Of a stretch of 64,000 nt of DNA, positions 25,211-34,352 are shown one piece after another. The DNA lies in contig VXMM01000018.1 of the NCBI GenBank assembly GCA_009841105.1, forward strand, positions 1-64,000. The letters are read 5' to 3'. Position 1 is the first letter of the stretch, and every line of letters begins with the position of its first letter. Both the position numbers and the translations under genes were made by a program. The notes under the pieces were generated by a model. That model searched no databases, was not told where the DNA came from, and worked only from the letters and a program-made list of their open reading frames with translations. Origin of the DNA: Acidimicrobiia bacterium. GTDB lineage: Bacteria; Actinomycetota; Acidimicrobiia; Spongiisociales; Spongiisociaceae.

Positions 25211-26614
25211 CTATTGACGCCACGGGGTTAGGAGACCGTGGAGGTCCGCCCGGTCTATCAGGTCCTCGGCGCGCGCCTGCGCCTCCCTCATTACCTTTTC
25301 CTCGTCGACCATCGTGCAGCGGCCGTTCTCCAGGGCCAGGTTGCCGTCGATGATGGAGTGGACCACGTCCGAACCCCGGGCGCAGTAGGTGAGGGCGGAG
25401 ACGGTCCGGTGCCAGGGAGTGAGGTGGGGGCTCTTCATGTTCACGACGATGATGTCGGCCAGCCTTCCGGGGGCTATCACACCCGCATCGATGTTGGCGT
25501 AGCGGGCGCCCTCCCTCGTCGCCATTTCCAGCGCCTCCTCGCCGTTGCTGATGGTCGGCTCCAGGGTGTGGACCCGCTGGAGGAGGATGGCCTGTTTCAT
25601 GACCTCGAACATGTCCTGGCGGTGGTTGCAGCAGGGTCCGTCGGTTCCGAGGGCGATCGGCGCACCGGAATCACGCAGCTCCCGGAGCCGCATCACACCC
25701 AGCGCGATGTACTGGTGGGAGATCGGGCAGTAGGCGATACCCGTATCGGTTTCCCCCACATGGTCGATCTCGGCGTCGTCGAGGTAGATCCCGTGTGCGA
25801 TGGTCGCCTCCGGCCCGAGCAGTCCCTCCTGGTACAGCCACTCGACCGGTCGGATCCCGTACTCCTCCAGGTAGGTGGGCGGGTCCTCTAGGCGTTCCGA
25901 GCAATGGGTATGCCAGCCGACGCCGGCCTCCCGAGCCAGAGCCACGCTCCGCCGCACTAGGTCCTGGTCGTTGTAGATGATGTTGAGGGGCGCCGGCCAG
26001 ACCTCCACCCGCCCACCGGCCGGATACCGCTCCATCGCGGTGGCGGTGATCTCGATCTCCTCGTCGTTGGAGTAGGAGAACAGCTCGCCGGCCAGGTTGA
26101 ATCGTCGAGCTATGTCGGTGGCCTCGCCGGTGATCCCGCGGGCCACCGCACCTCGCAACCCCACCTCGTGTATGGCGCCGGCCACCGCCAGGGTGCTGTC
26201 GAGATCGGACGGCGCGTAGTGGTTGTCGACCACCGTGGTGGTGCCGGCCTTGAGGGCTTCCACCGCTCCCAGCTTGGCGCCGATCCGGCCCTCCTCCAGG
26301 TTGATGGAGATCGAGAACGGCCACATGAAGTCGGTCAGCCAGGTCCACAGCGGCATCCCCTCGCCCAGCCCGCGGGCGAGACCCTGGAACAGGTGGTTGT
26401 GAGTGTCGATCAAACCCGGCATGACGGCATGCCCGGAGCAATCGATGGTGCGTCCTGCCCGGTAGCCGGCCAGATCATCATCTGTGCCGACGGCCACGAT
26501 CCGGTTGCCCGACACCGCCACCGCTCCCGGCTCGATCACCCGGCGCTCGTCATCGACGGTCACGACCGACCCTCCGGTCAGAAGGAGGTCGCACTCTCGG
26601 CTTGTGTCGTTCAT
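25211..26614 (-). CDS. Metal-dependent amidohydrolase (aminohydrolase, SsnA/MtaD/AtzA-like)
   Basis: 467 residues, ATG 26614 with GGGGAGG upstream. PGLIDTHNHLFQGLARG near residue 70 gives the HxH metal ligands; further ligands are the His in GVGWHTHCSE, the His in ATIAHGIYLDD and the Asp in LGTDGPCCNHRQD. This group deaminates or dechlorinates nitrogen rings (guanine, S-adenosylhomocysteine, triazines). It is complete. It heads a run of three amidohydrolase genes on the minus strand, although the two others belong to a different family. Substrate not assignable. Confidence 0.85.
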   Translation of the reverse strand: MNDTSRECDLLLTGGSVVTVDDERRVIEPGAVAVSGNRIVAVGTDDDLAGYRAGRTIDCSGHAVMPGLIDTHNHLFQGLARGLGEGMPLWTWLTDFMWPFSISINLEEGRIGAKLGAVEALKAGTTTVVDNHYAPSDLDSTLAVAGAIHEVGLRGAVARGITGEATDIARRFNLAGELFSYSNDEEIEITATAMERYPAGGRVEVWPAPLNIIYNDQDLVRRSVALAREAGVGWHTHCSERLEDPPTYLEEYGIRPVEWLYQEGLLGPEATIAHGIYLDDAEIDHVGETDTGIAYCPISHQYIALGVMRLRELRDSGAPIALGTDGPCCNHRQDMFEVMKQAILLQRVHTLEPTISNGEEALEMATREGARYANIDAGVIAPGRLADIIVVNMKSPHLTPWHRTVSALTYCARGSDVVHSIIDGNLALENGRCTMVDEEKVMREAQARAEDLIDRADLHGLLTPWRQ

Positions 26615-26630
26615 CTGACGAAACCTCCCC

Positions 26631-27542
26631 TTATTCGGCTGAGCGGTCCGGGATCTTCAGGAGTCGGGAGGCGGTGCCGCCCATGATGGCTTCCATCTCC
26701 TCCTCCGCCAGATCGGGACCGCCGACCTCGGCGGCCACCCGGTTGACGGCGCGGAAGATGTCGGATGCCACCCCGCCGGGACCTGACTTCTGCTTGTCGT
26801 TGTTGTCGGACCCGTAGAGCGCCCGGTCCAGCGCGCCGAGGCCCCTGAGTTTGTTCAGTACCCGGTACAGATCGCGGGGGTCTCCTCCCGCGTAGTAGGC
26901 CAGGTCGGCGTAGAAGTTTGGGTGCCGGGCCACCACCGCGATGCCCTCGTCCACATAGGGAAAGGCCAGGTAGACGACCACCTTGAGTTCCCGGTAGCGG
27001 ATCCCGAGCTCGTCGAGGAGGACCGGACGGGCGTGGGGCATCGGAGCGTTGATGATCGGGGTGAAGCCGGTGTGGGTGTGGATCGGAAGGTCTAGCTCAA
27101 TGCACTTCTCGTACACCGGCGCCAGTCGGGGGTCGGCGGGGTCGTGATGGTGGTAGGTGGGCAGCAGCTTCATCATGCGGAACCCATACTCGGTGACGCA
27201 CCGCTCGATCTCCTCGGTGGCCTCCCGCACGTCGCGGAGCGGGTCCACGCACGCCACGCCGTACAGGCGTCCCGGATGGGCGGCGCACTGGGCGGCGGTG
27301 TAGTCGTTGGGCACGTGCACCTCGTGCTCGTTCGGAAAGCTCGGATGGAAGGTGGTACGGCGCAGGTCCGATCCGTGCGCCAGCCCAACATCGATTCCGG
27401 CCCGGTCCAGAAGGTCCACCAGAGCCGCCCCGTCGGTCCACTGGTACTCCGCCCCGTAGGGCCTGTACAGTTCCTCCATCCACCAGACGGGAGCGTGGCT
27501 GGGTGTCTCGGTGAGGTACAGCAGCACGTCGACCGTGGGCAT
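26631..27542 (-). CDS. Amidohydrolase-2 family paralogue lacking the N-terminal HxH metal motif
   Basis: 303 residues from ATG 27542, 4 bases after the upstream paralogue. It aligns with that paralogue nearly end to end (HAPVWWMEELYRPYG, DLRRTTFHPSFPNEHEVHVPNDYTA, NKLRGLGALDRALYGSDNNDK). Where the paralogue has the metal ligands DCHLHLTE, this protein has VDVLLYLTE, so the HxH pair is gone. Later His and Asp residues (HTHTG, GSDNNDK) remain. It is either a catalytically changed or dead copy, or works as a heteromer with its neighbour. The long frame upstream of ATG 27542 is a shadow. Confidence 0.8.
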   Translation of the reverse strand: MPTVDVLLYLTETPSHAPVWWMEELYRPYGAEYQWTDGAALVDLLDRAGIDVGLAHGSDLRRTTFHPSFPNEHEVHVPNDYTAAQCAAHPGRLYGVACVDPLRDVREATEEIERCVTEYGFRMMKLLPTYHHHDPADPRLAPVYEKCIELDLPIHTHTGFTPIINAPMPHARPVLLDELGIRYRELKVVVYLAFPYVDEGIAVVARHPNFYADLAYYAGGDPRDLYRVLNKLRGLGALDRALYGSDNNDKQKSGPGGVASDIFRAVNRVAAEVGGPDLAEEEMEAIMGGTASRLLKIPDRSAE

Positions 27543-27546
27543 GGGC

Positions 27547-28446
27547 TCAGTCCAGCTTGTACAGGCGGCGGGCGTTTCCTCCCACGATGCCCTCGATGTT
27601 CGCGGCGGAGAAGGGTTCCCGGCCGGTGCGCTCGGCCACCTCGTTGAGTGCGCCCAGAAGGTGGGTCCCGATCTGCTGGCCGCCGCCGGTCCGGTCCTTG
27701 TCGTTGTTGTCAGAGCCGTACAGGACCCGGTCGAGCGCGCCCAGACCCCGGAGTTTGTCGAGGGCATCAAAGAGTGGCCCCGGCCCGGCGCCCATGAAGT
27801 AGGCGATGTCGGCGTGGAAGTTGGGGTGGCGGGCCACCACCGCGATGCCCTCGTCCACGTAGGGGAAGTTGACAACGACCAGCACGCGGAGGTCGCGGTA
27901 CCGGATGCCGATCGCGTCCAGCCGTTCTGGGTTTCCGTACCTGAGCGCAGCGGTGATGGTCGGCGAGTAACCGGTGTTCACGTGGGCGACGATGTCGAGT
28001 TCCAGGCAGCTCTCCAGCATGGGCGCCACAGCCGGATCGTCGATGTAGTAGTTCTGGTAGGTGGGTAGGAACTTCGAGGACTTGAAACCGAGTTCCTCCG
28101 CGCAGCGCCGTTGCTCGACTACCCCGGCCCGCACGTCCCGCAGCGGATCGATGTTGGCCACGCCGATCAGCCGGTCGGGGAAGAGGGCCACCTGTTCTGC
28201 CGTGTAGTCGTTGGGTACGTACAGGTTGCGCTGGTCGGGGAAGTCGGGATGGTAGGTGGTACGGCGTATGTCGGAGCCCTGCACCATCCCCAGATCGACC
28301 CCGGCTCGGTCGAGGATGCCGACGATCGCCGCCCCGTCCGTCCAGATGTACCCACCGCCGTACGGCCGGTAGAGCTCCTCCATCCACCAGATCGGCGCCT
28401 GCTCCTCGGACTCGGTCAGATGGAGGTGGCAGTCCACCGTCACCAT
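27547..28446 (-). CDS. Amidohydrolase-2 (TIM-barrel metal-dependent hydrolase)
   Basis: 299 residues from ATG 28446, preceded by GGGAGG. VDCHLHLTESEEQAPIWWMEELYRPYG gives the HxH metal motif directly at the N-terminus; HVNTGYSP and LYGSDNNDKDR supply further ligands. The amidohydrolase-2 family includes decarboxylases of aromatic acids (ACMSD, gamma-resorcylate decarboxylase) and lactone hydrolases such as 2-pyrone-4,6-dicarboxylate hydrolase. It pairs with a downstream degenerate paralogue. The substrate is unknown. Confidence 0.83.
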   Translation of the reverse strand: MVTVDCHLHLTESEEQAPIWWMEELYRPYGGGYIWTDGAAIVGILDRAGVDLGMVQGSDIRRTTYHPDFPDQRNLYVPNDYTAEQVALFPDRLIGVANIDPLRDVRAGVVEQRRCAEELGFKSSKFLPTYQNYYIDDPAVAPMLESCLELDIVAHVNTGYSPTITAALRYGNPERLDAIGIRYRDLRVLVVVNFPYVDEGIAVVARHPNFHADIAYFMGAGPGPLFDALDKLRGLGALDRVLYGSDNNDKDRTGGGQQIGTHLLGALNEVAERTGREPFSAANIEGIVGGNARRLYKLD

Positions 28447-28551
28447 GAGATCGTACCTCCCCACCAGGCTGTCGCAGATGTGGCCGCGCCGTAGCGTATC
28501 AAGCTGCCCTATAGATGCGACAATTGCGGGCGCGGATCAGGACCGAGGTCG

Positions 28552-29688
28552 ATGACGTACGTGAGTAGCAGAGCCCGGACCTCCGGCACCACGGTGAGGG
28601 CTGCGGTGTGGAAGGCCCCCCGATCACCGGTCAGCATCGAAGATGTGTGGTTGGCCGATCCGGCATCCGGCGAGGTGGGCGTCAGGGTCGCGGCCGCAGC
28701 GGTCTGCGGGAGCGACCTCGCCTACATGGACGGCCATTGGGAGGCTCCGAGTCCTGCGGTCCTGGGTCATGAGGCGGCGGGAATAGTCGAACGGCTCGGT
28801 CCCGGAGTGACGGATCTGGCGGTGGGTGATCGCGTGGTCGTGACGTTGATCAGGAGTTGCGGATCATGCCGTCGTTGCGTCGCAGGGGCGCCGGTGGGCT
28901 GCTCGGGCCGGTTCGCGCTGGACGGTTCCAGCCCGTTGCGCAGCGCACGCGGGTCCGAGATCTGGCAGGGCCTGGGGGTGGCGGCGTTCGCCGAGGCGGC
29001 AACCGTTCACCGATCCCAGGTGGTCCGGGTCGGTCCCGCTATCGACCTCGACGTGGCGGCGCTGCTCTCCTGCGGAGTGCTGACGGGGGTCGGAGCGGTC
29101 CGCAACACCGCTCGGGTCGATCCGGAATCGTTCGTCGTGGTACTCGGCGCCGGCGGGGTCGGGCTCAATGTGGTGCAAGGCGCCCGGCTGGCCGGTGCGG
29201 CCGAGGTAATCGCCGTCGATCCGGATCCGCGCCGGCTTGCTGCGGCCCTCCGGCTTGGCGCTAGCGCCACGGTCGCAGCCGGTGAAGAGGTACGGGATGA
29301 GGTCCGGGCGGTGACGAACGGCGAAATGGCGGACTACGTGTTCGTGGCCACGTCGGCGGTATCGGCAATCGAGACGGGATTCGACCTGCTGGCGAGGATG
29401 GGAACGCTGGTCCTGGTGGGTATGCCTCCAAGCGGGGCCAGGGTTAGCCTGGACCCCGTGACGGTGGCCAGTGCAGGCCAGCGGATACTCGGCTCGAAGA
29501 TGGGGTCCGGCCGACCGGCCCGGGATATTCCTGCGCTGGTCGACCTCTACGGGGAGGGCCGCCTGGAGTTGGATGGCCTCATCACGGCCCGCTACACGCT
29601 CGCGGAGATCGAGGAGGCCCTCGAGTCGGCTCGCAGGGGCGACGCCCTGCGTAGCGTCATCATCATGGAGGAGAGCCTGGTCGCATGA
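28552..29688 (+). CDS. Zinc-dependent alcohol dehydrogenase (MDR superfamily)
   Basis: 378 residues. Catalytic zinc ligands: Cys in AVCGSDLAYM and His in GHEAAGIVE. The structural zinc lobe is complete (SCGSCRRCVAGAPVGC). VVLGAGGVGLNVVQGARLAGA is the NAD motif, and the Asp after the second strand (IAVDPD) favours NAD. It oxidises alcohols or reduces aldehydes. It overlaps the enolase-superfamily gene by 4 bases (ATGA), so dehydrogenation and dehydration of the same polyol or sugar acid is likely. Confidence 0.87.
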   Translation: MTYVSSRARTSGTTVRAAVWKAPRSPVSIEDVWLADPASGEVGVRVAAAAVCGSDLAYMDGHWEAPSPAVLGHEAAGIVERLGPGVTDLAVGDRVVVTLIRSCGSCRRCVAGAPVGCSGRFALDGSSPLRSARGSEIWQGLGVAAFAEAATVHRSQVVRVGPAIDLDVAALLSCGVLTGVGAVRNTARVDPESFVVVLGAGGVGLNVVQGARLAGAAEVIAVDPDPRRLAAALRLGASATVAAGEEVRDEVRAVTNGEMADYVFVATSAVSAIETGFDLLARMGTLVLVGMPPSGARVSLDPVTVASAGQRILGSKMGSGRPARDIPALVDLYGEGRLELDGLITARYTLAEIEEALESARRGDALRSVIIMEESLVA

Positions 29689-30905
29689 GGATCGTCGACG
29701 TCGAGACCTTCGCGGTGGCCAACCCGCGACCGGATCTCGGCGGCCCCTACTTTGTTTTCGTGAAGCTCACCAGTGATGACGGGATTGTCGGGTACGGCGA
29801 GCACTACGGGGCTACCTTCCCGCCGCCCGTGGTGGAGGCCATGCTGGAGGACCTTGCCGGGGCGCTGCTGATCGGTCGGGACCCGTTCCTGATCGAGCGT
29901 TTCTGCCGGAGCGCCTACGGACGGGGGTTCACTGCTCGACCCGACGTCACCCTGGGCGGCGCGATCAGCGCGCTGGAGATGGCCTGCTGGGACATCATCG
30001 GCAAGGCCGTAGACAAGCCCGTACATGCGTTGCTCGGTGGCCGGGTTACGGATGCGGTGCGTTCCTACACGTACATATACGACGAACCAGGTGTCGAGGG
30101 CGATGCTGTGTATCGCGATCCCGAGCTGGCGGCCCGCCGGGCGGCCGAGTATGTGGCGAAGGGTTTCACAGCTCTCAAGTTCGATCCGGCCGGCCCCTAC
30201 TCCTCCATGGGCGGGTACCAGCCGCTCCTCGAGCGGATCGAGCTCTCTGTGCGTTTCTGCTCGGCCATCCGCGAGGCGGTCGGGACGGACGCCGACATCC
30301 TGTTCGGCACCCACGGGCAGTTCACGCCCGGAGGGGCGATCCGGTTGGCGGTGAGGCTGGAGCCCTACGATCCACTGTGGTTCGAGGAGCCGGTTCCGCC
30401 GGACGATGTCGAGGGGATGGCCAAGGTACGCCGGCACACCTCCATACCCATAGCCGCCGGGGAGCGGCTCACCGGCAAGGCGGAGTTCGCCCGCCTCCTC
30501 GGGGCGTCGGCGGTCGACATCGTCCAGCCCGATCTGGGACGTTGCGGCGGGCTCCTGGAAGGCAAGAAGATCGCTGCCATGGCGGAGGTTCACGGCGCTC
30601 AGATCGCGCCTCATTGCTATTCAGGACCGATCGTGGGCGCTGCCAACCTGCAGCTGGCCGCCTGCTCTCCCAACTTCCTGATCCTGGAGGCTATCGAGGA
30701 CTGGGGCGGGTTCCATGCCGAGCTTCTCAAGACCCCGCTGCGCTTCGAGAACGGATGCACCGTCGTCCCGACGGCTCCCGGCTTGGGAGTGGAGCTTGAC
30801 GAGGATGTCCTGGCCGCCCACCGCTACGAGGGCGACGGGCTCCACATCGAGATGGTCGACGACCCGGTCGACCACAACGATCCCCGCTGGGCAGGTCGCG
30901 GATAA
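29685..30905 (+). CDS. Enolase-superfamily dehydratase/racemase (mandelate racemase/muconate lactonizing group)
   Basis: 406 residues, coupled to the dehydrogenase by ATGA. The capping domain (GIVGYGEHYG) is followed by the barrel with KFDPAG (Lys near 165), metal ligands in WFEEPVPPDD and AGERLTGK, and a general base His in IAPHCYSGPI. The first metal-ligand strand reads LFGTHGQF rather than the usual Asp-x-Asn/His, a deviation to verify. This arrangement is typical of sugar-acid dehydratases such as galactonate or mannonate dehydratase. The substrate is undetermined. Confidence 0.85.
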   Translation: MRIVDVETFAVANPRPDLGGPYFVFVKLTSDDGIVGYGEHYGATFPPPVVEAMLEDLAGALLIGRDPFLIERFCRSAYGRGFTARPDVTLGGAISALEMACWDIIGKAVDKPVHALLGGRVTDAVRSYTYIYDEPGVEGDAVYRDPELAARRAAEYVAKGFTALKFDPAGPYSSMGGYQPLLERIELSVRFCSAIREAVGTDADILFGTHGQFTPGGAIRLAVRLEPYDPLWFEEPVPPDDVEGMAKVRRHTSIPIAAGERLTGKAEFARLLGASAVDIVQPDLGRCGGLLEGKKIAAMAEVHGAQIAPHCYSGPIVGAANLQLAACSPNFLILEAIEDWGGFHAELLKTPLRFENGCTVVPTAPGLGVELDEDVLAAHRYEGDGLHIEMVDDPVDHNDPRWAGRG

Positions 30906-31063
30906 GACACGGTCATGAGGGCGATTGGGCAGGTCGGCCTCTGATCCGGACCACCCGTGAGCCGCTCCACACGGGGACTTCGAACTCCCCCGTACCGCAT
31001 CCCCTACGGAACTGGCAGCTTCTAACCGGGCCCCGTTGGATCAGCCGTGTCGCGTCCCAGGAA
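30906..31063. other. Noncoding stretch before repeat copy B
   Basis: No coding region with support, tRNA or terminator was recognised in these 158 bases; repeat copy B follows, making a 372-base gap before the next gene. Confidence 0.4.
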
Positions 31064-31266
31064 CGTGTCACACCCATGCTCTATGGTGTTAGATAACCGC
31101 AAATACCAATGACCGGTTCGGACGTCGGCCGGATCATTTGACGGTCAGACCGTCGAGCAGCCCCGCCCGGGGAAGGACGGAACGCGCTCGACACCAAGGT
31201 GGTGGCGGCAGGGGGAGGGCCCAGCGGGCGAAGCCCGCGTGGTCGCGATTTTCGCGTTCTTCCGCG
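31064..31266 (+). repeat. Dispersed intergenic repeat, copy B
   Basis: The second copy of the repeat at 18335-18567: GTGTCACACCC, TATGGTG, ACCAATG, then GGTGGTGG, GGGGGAGGGCCC and TCGCGATTTTCGCGTTCTT. The shared blocks appear in the same order and orientation, with a divergent centre. It ends 12 bases before the stop of the convergent alcohol dehydrogenase gene. Confidence 0.5.
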
Positions 31267-31277
31267 GGCTCAGGACA

Positions 31278-32369
31278 CTAGAAGACGATCAGCCCGCGGG
31301 CTTGTTCTCCGGCTGCGAGGGCTCGGAAGGCTTCGTCGGCCTGGTCCAGGTCGTATCGCCGGGTGATCAGATCTCCGATCCTCAACCTGCCTGCCATCGC
31401 CAGTTCGACCATCCTCGGGAACTCCACAGCGGGATTGCTGCTGCCGTAGTTGGAGCCCAGGATCCGGTGCTCTCCCTGGATGAGCTGCATGGGGTTCACG
31501 CCGAAGGCCTCGTCAACGCCGGTAAGGCCGATCACCACCTCGACTCCTCGCGGTGCCAGGATGCCGAGACCCTGCTCCATGGCCGCGGTGCTTCCGACCG
31601 CCACGATGCACGCGTCCACTCCGTGACCGGTCAGCCCCATGACCCGGTCGACAAGGTCCTCCTTCGCGGAGTTGACGGTGTGGGTCGCGCCGAACTCCCG
31701 GGCATAGTCCAGCTTGGAGTCGATGACGTCGACACCGATGATCGGGTCGGCGCCGGCAAGGGCGGCGGCCTGGACAGCGTTGAGGCCGATACCACCGCAT
31801 CCCAGGATCGCCACGCCCTGGCCTGCTCGGACGCGGGCGGTGTTGACCACCGCTCCGAAGCCGGTGGTGACCGAGCATCCGATCAGCGCTGCCAGGTCGA
31901 GCGGGAAGTCCTTCCGGATCCTCACGGCCGCGTCTTCGGGCACTACGGTGTAGGAGCCGTACGTGGCCGGACCGTAGTGGTAGACATCGGTTCCCCGGTA
32001 TCGGAATCGGGTTGTTCCATCTGCCATCCGGCCGAACTGCGCCTTGTTCAGGCAGAGGGCGGGATAGCCCCGATGGCACGGTCGGCAGGTCAGGCAGCTG
32101 GGCGCCCAGGAGAGGACCACGTGGTCCCCCGGTGACAGCGTGCGACATCCCGGACCGACCGCGTCGACGATGCCGGAGCCTTCGTCACCGAGCACGATCG
32201 GGGTGGGCGCACCGTAATGGGTACCGTCTGCGGTGAGCAGGCAACTGTGGCACACCCCGCTGGCGGTCATCTTGACCCGTACCTCACCGGATCGGGGATC
32301 GTCGAGATCCAACTCGAGGATCTGCATGGGCGTGCGGGCCTTCATCAGGACAGGTGCCGTTATGAGCAT
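31278..32369 (-). CDS. Zinc-type alcohol dehydrogenase, class III/NDMA-dependent-like
   Basis: 363 residues. ASGVCHSCLLTADG holds the first catalytic cysteine and SCLTCRPCHRGYPALC the full structural-zinc lobe. The second catalytic zinc position reads LGDEGSGIV, with Asp in place of the common His, which may alter metal binding or be compensated by the next Glu. ILGCGGIGLNAVQAAALAGA is the NAD motif. Actinobacterial relatives use tightly bound NAD and an artificial or mycofactocin-linked acceptor; no mycofactocin genes are visible here. Likely substrate: a primary alcohol or aldehyde. Confidence 0.82.
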   Translation of the reverse strand: MLITAPVLMKARTPMQILELDLDDPRSGEVRVKMTASGVCHSCLLTADGTHYGAPTPIVLGDEGSGIVDAVGPGCRTLSPGDHVVLSWAPSCLTCRPCHRGYPALCLNKAQFGRMADGTTRFRYRGTDVYHYGPATYGSYTVVPEDAAVRIRKDFPLDLAALIGCSVTTGFGAVVNTARVRAGQGVAILGCGGIGLNAVQAAALAGADPIIGVDVIDSKLDYAREFGATHTVNSAKEDLVDRVMGLTGHGVDACIVAVGSTAAMEQGLGILAPRGVEVVIGLTGVDEAFGVNPMQLIQGEHRILGSNYGSSNPAVEFPRMVELAMAGRLRIGDLITRRYDLDQADEAFRALAAGEQARGLIVF

Positions 32370-32557
32370 GTTCTCGCTTCTCAGATGGTGCCGGGGAATC
32401 GTGCCCGGCTGCGGTCGGAGGTGGAACGCGATCGGGATCGGCGCGGATTGTCAGGGATGGATGGTTGCCTCCGGCATGGTACCCGGCCTCGGTGTGGTTC
32501 AAGCTGCAGAGGGTGACGGTCACGAAGGTAGTGCCGGATGCCGGGTACAGTCCTTTC

Positions 32558-34009
32558 ATGTCAGTTCGGGATCGTCACCGCCGGAAGGCTGCTGGTAGCG
32601 GCGGGGTGCGGTCCCGGTTCCTCTACTGCCTGATCCTCCTCGTCATCCTGCTGGCAGTTGCGTGCAGCTTGGGTGGAGAGGATGAGGCGGCCCCGGCGGC
32701 CACCGTGGCCGCCGCCGCTGCGGACGCATCCGTGGAGGTCACCACCACGGCGATGATGTCACGGTCGGTAGAGGACCTCGCCGAGGCGGAAGAGGCAGCA
32801 GCGGATGGGGAGTCAGCGCTCGATTCATCGGTGACCGCCGGACTACCTGCGACCACACCGGCCGACCTCGGGCGTGATGTCATCTATCGGGGAACCCTCT
32901 CGGTACGGGCGTCGGATGTCGATGCGGCCGCACGTGAGGCCGTCAGCATCGTGCAAAGACTGGGGGGATTCGTCTTCGGGCAGCAGGTCAGCAGTAGCCC
33001 CGAGCCCGAGTCCCACCTGACTTTCAAGGTCATGCCTGCTGACTTCTTGCCGGTTCTTGAAAGTCTGTCCGGAGTGGGCGAGCTCATCGCCAAGCAGATC
33101 ACAGCCGACGACGTGACCGAGCGGATCGTCGATTTCAGGAGCCGGATAGCCACCGCGGAGGCGAGCGTGCTGCGCCTCAGGGACCTGTTGCAGGAGGCGC
33201 CCGACCTCGAGAACGTGGCGTTGGTCGAGCGGGAGCTCGTCCAGAGGGAGACCGATCTGGAGACCCTGCGCGGGCGCCTGCGAACCCTGACCGATGCGGT
33301 CAGCCTGGCCACCATCGAGATGGCCATCCTCCAACTCCATGAACCCGTTCCCGACACCGGCATCGACGTGAACGCGTGGGTTTCCGACTCCGACGAGGAC
33401 CCCTGCCTGGGCAGCGAGGCGCTCGTAGCTTCCCCAGATGACGACGCCTACTTCTGCGTCCAGGTGGAGAACACCGGAGAGGTCGCCCTCACCGACGTGG
33501 AGGTGTCCTCGGGCGCTCTCCGGCTACGTCCCCAGGACCAGCGGTCGTTCCAGCTGGTGACGGGAAGCTTCGACAGGATCGAGCCGGGTGAGTTGCTCAG
33601 CGCCGTATTGCACGTGGAAATCCGCGAAGGCCGGATCGCCGGCCGGGTTGCTACCAGGGGCGGCATCGAGGTCGTTTTCGAGGTCTCCGGCACCCCGGTT
33701 CCCGATGACGGCGTCCCGCTGGACACGGTGACCGGAGCCTCGTTCACCTGGGTCGCGGTGGACGAGGAGGAGGGGCCGCCCTCCTTCATCGGGGCTGTGC
33801 AGACCGGTTACCGCGGAGTGGTCCGGGTCCTTGGCTACATCGTGGCCACCATCGGCCTGCTGCTGCCCTTCATCCCGGTCCTGGTTGCGATAGGCGCCCT
33901 CTACTGGTGGATCAGGCGTTGGATACGCAGTCGCCGATCCGATCGGTCGATCCCCGCGGACTCGACCCCGGCCCGTCCGCAGCACCCACCGGACGCCCCG
34001 AACGGCTAG
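32558..34009 (+). CDS. DUF4349-domain lipoprotein/membrane protein
   Basis: 483 residues from ATG 32558. A basic N-terminus and hydrophobic stretch end in LLAVACSLGG, a good lipobox, so lipid anchoring is likely. The central domain (VIYRGTLSVRASDVDAAAREAV, then GGFVFGQQ and ITADDVTERIVDFRSRI) is the DUF4349 module with a coiled coil near residues 200-260 (ERELVQRETDLETLRGRL). A conserved-repeat segment with DVEVSSGALRL follows, then a transmembrane helix (VLGYIVATIGLLLPFIPVLV) and a basic Pro-rich tail. Role unknown, probably at the envelope. It is divergent from the dehydrogenase. Confidence 0.75.
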   Translation: MSVRDRHRRKAAGSGGVRSRFLYCLILLVILLAVACSLGGEDEAAPAATVAAAAADASVEVTTTAMMSRSVEDLAEAEEAAADGESALDSSVTAGLPATTPADLGRDVIYRGTLSVRASDVDAAAREAVSIVQRLGGFVFGQQVSSSPEPESHLTFKVMPADFLPVLESLSGVGELIAKQITADDVTERIVDFRSRIATAEASVLRLRDLLQEAPDLENVALVERELVQRETDLETLRGRLRTLTDAVSLATIEMAILQLHEPVPDTGIDVNAWVSDSDEDPCLGSEALVASPDDDAYFCVQVENTGEVALTDVEVSSGALRLRPQDQRSFQLVTGSFDRIEPGELLSAVLHVEIREGRIAGRVATRGGIEVVFEVSGTPVPDDGVPLDTVTGASFTWVAVDEEEGPPSFIGAVQTGYRGVVRVLGYIVATIGLLLPFIPVLVAIGALYWWIRRWIRSRRSDRSIPADSTPARPQHPPDAPNG

Positions 34010-34352
34010 CCCGGAGGCGTCGGGTCACCCGCTGCGCCGGTTCAAAGTGACCGGCCCAGTGCGCGGTTCATGAGGTCACTGCCGCGCCGCTGCCAGTGAC
34101 TGATCGAGCCATTCGTAGAACACGATGGCGGCCGGTCAGTAGCTCGGGGTTTCGGGTTCTCCCAGATCCCGGCGAATGGACCGCATTACTAGCTTTCCTC
34201 CACGGAAGTGTCCAGAGGCCTGATCGGCTGCCGTTTCTCGATGAGGCTCATGGTTCCCATAAGCTGTAGCTTCACGCAAACCAGCACCATAGTTTCACAC
34301 CACCATCCGGAGCCGTACCGGCACCGAATGGAGCTGACCGGAAGGAGTGTCG
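34010..34352. other. Intergenic region before dapD
   Basis: 343 bases with no supported gene on either strand. The last bases hold the dapD ribosome-binding site GGAAGGAG (34340-34347). No riboswitch was recognised. Confidence 0.4.
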
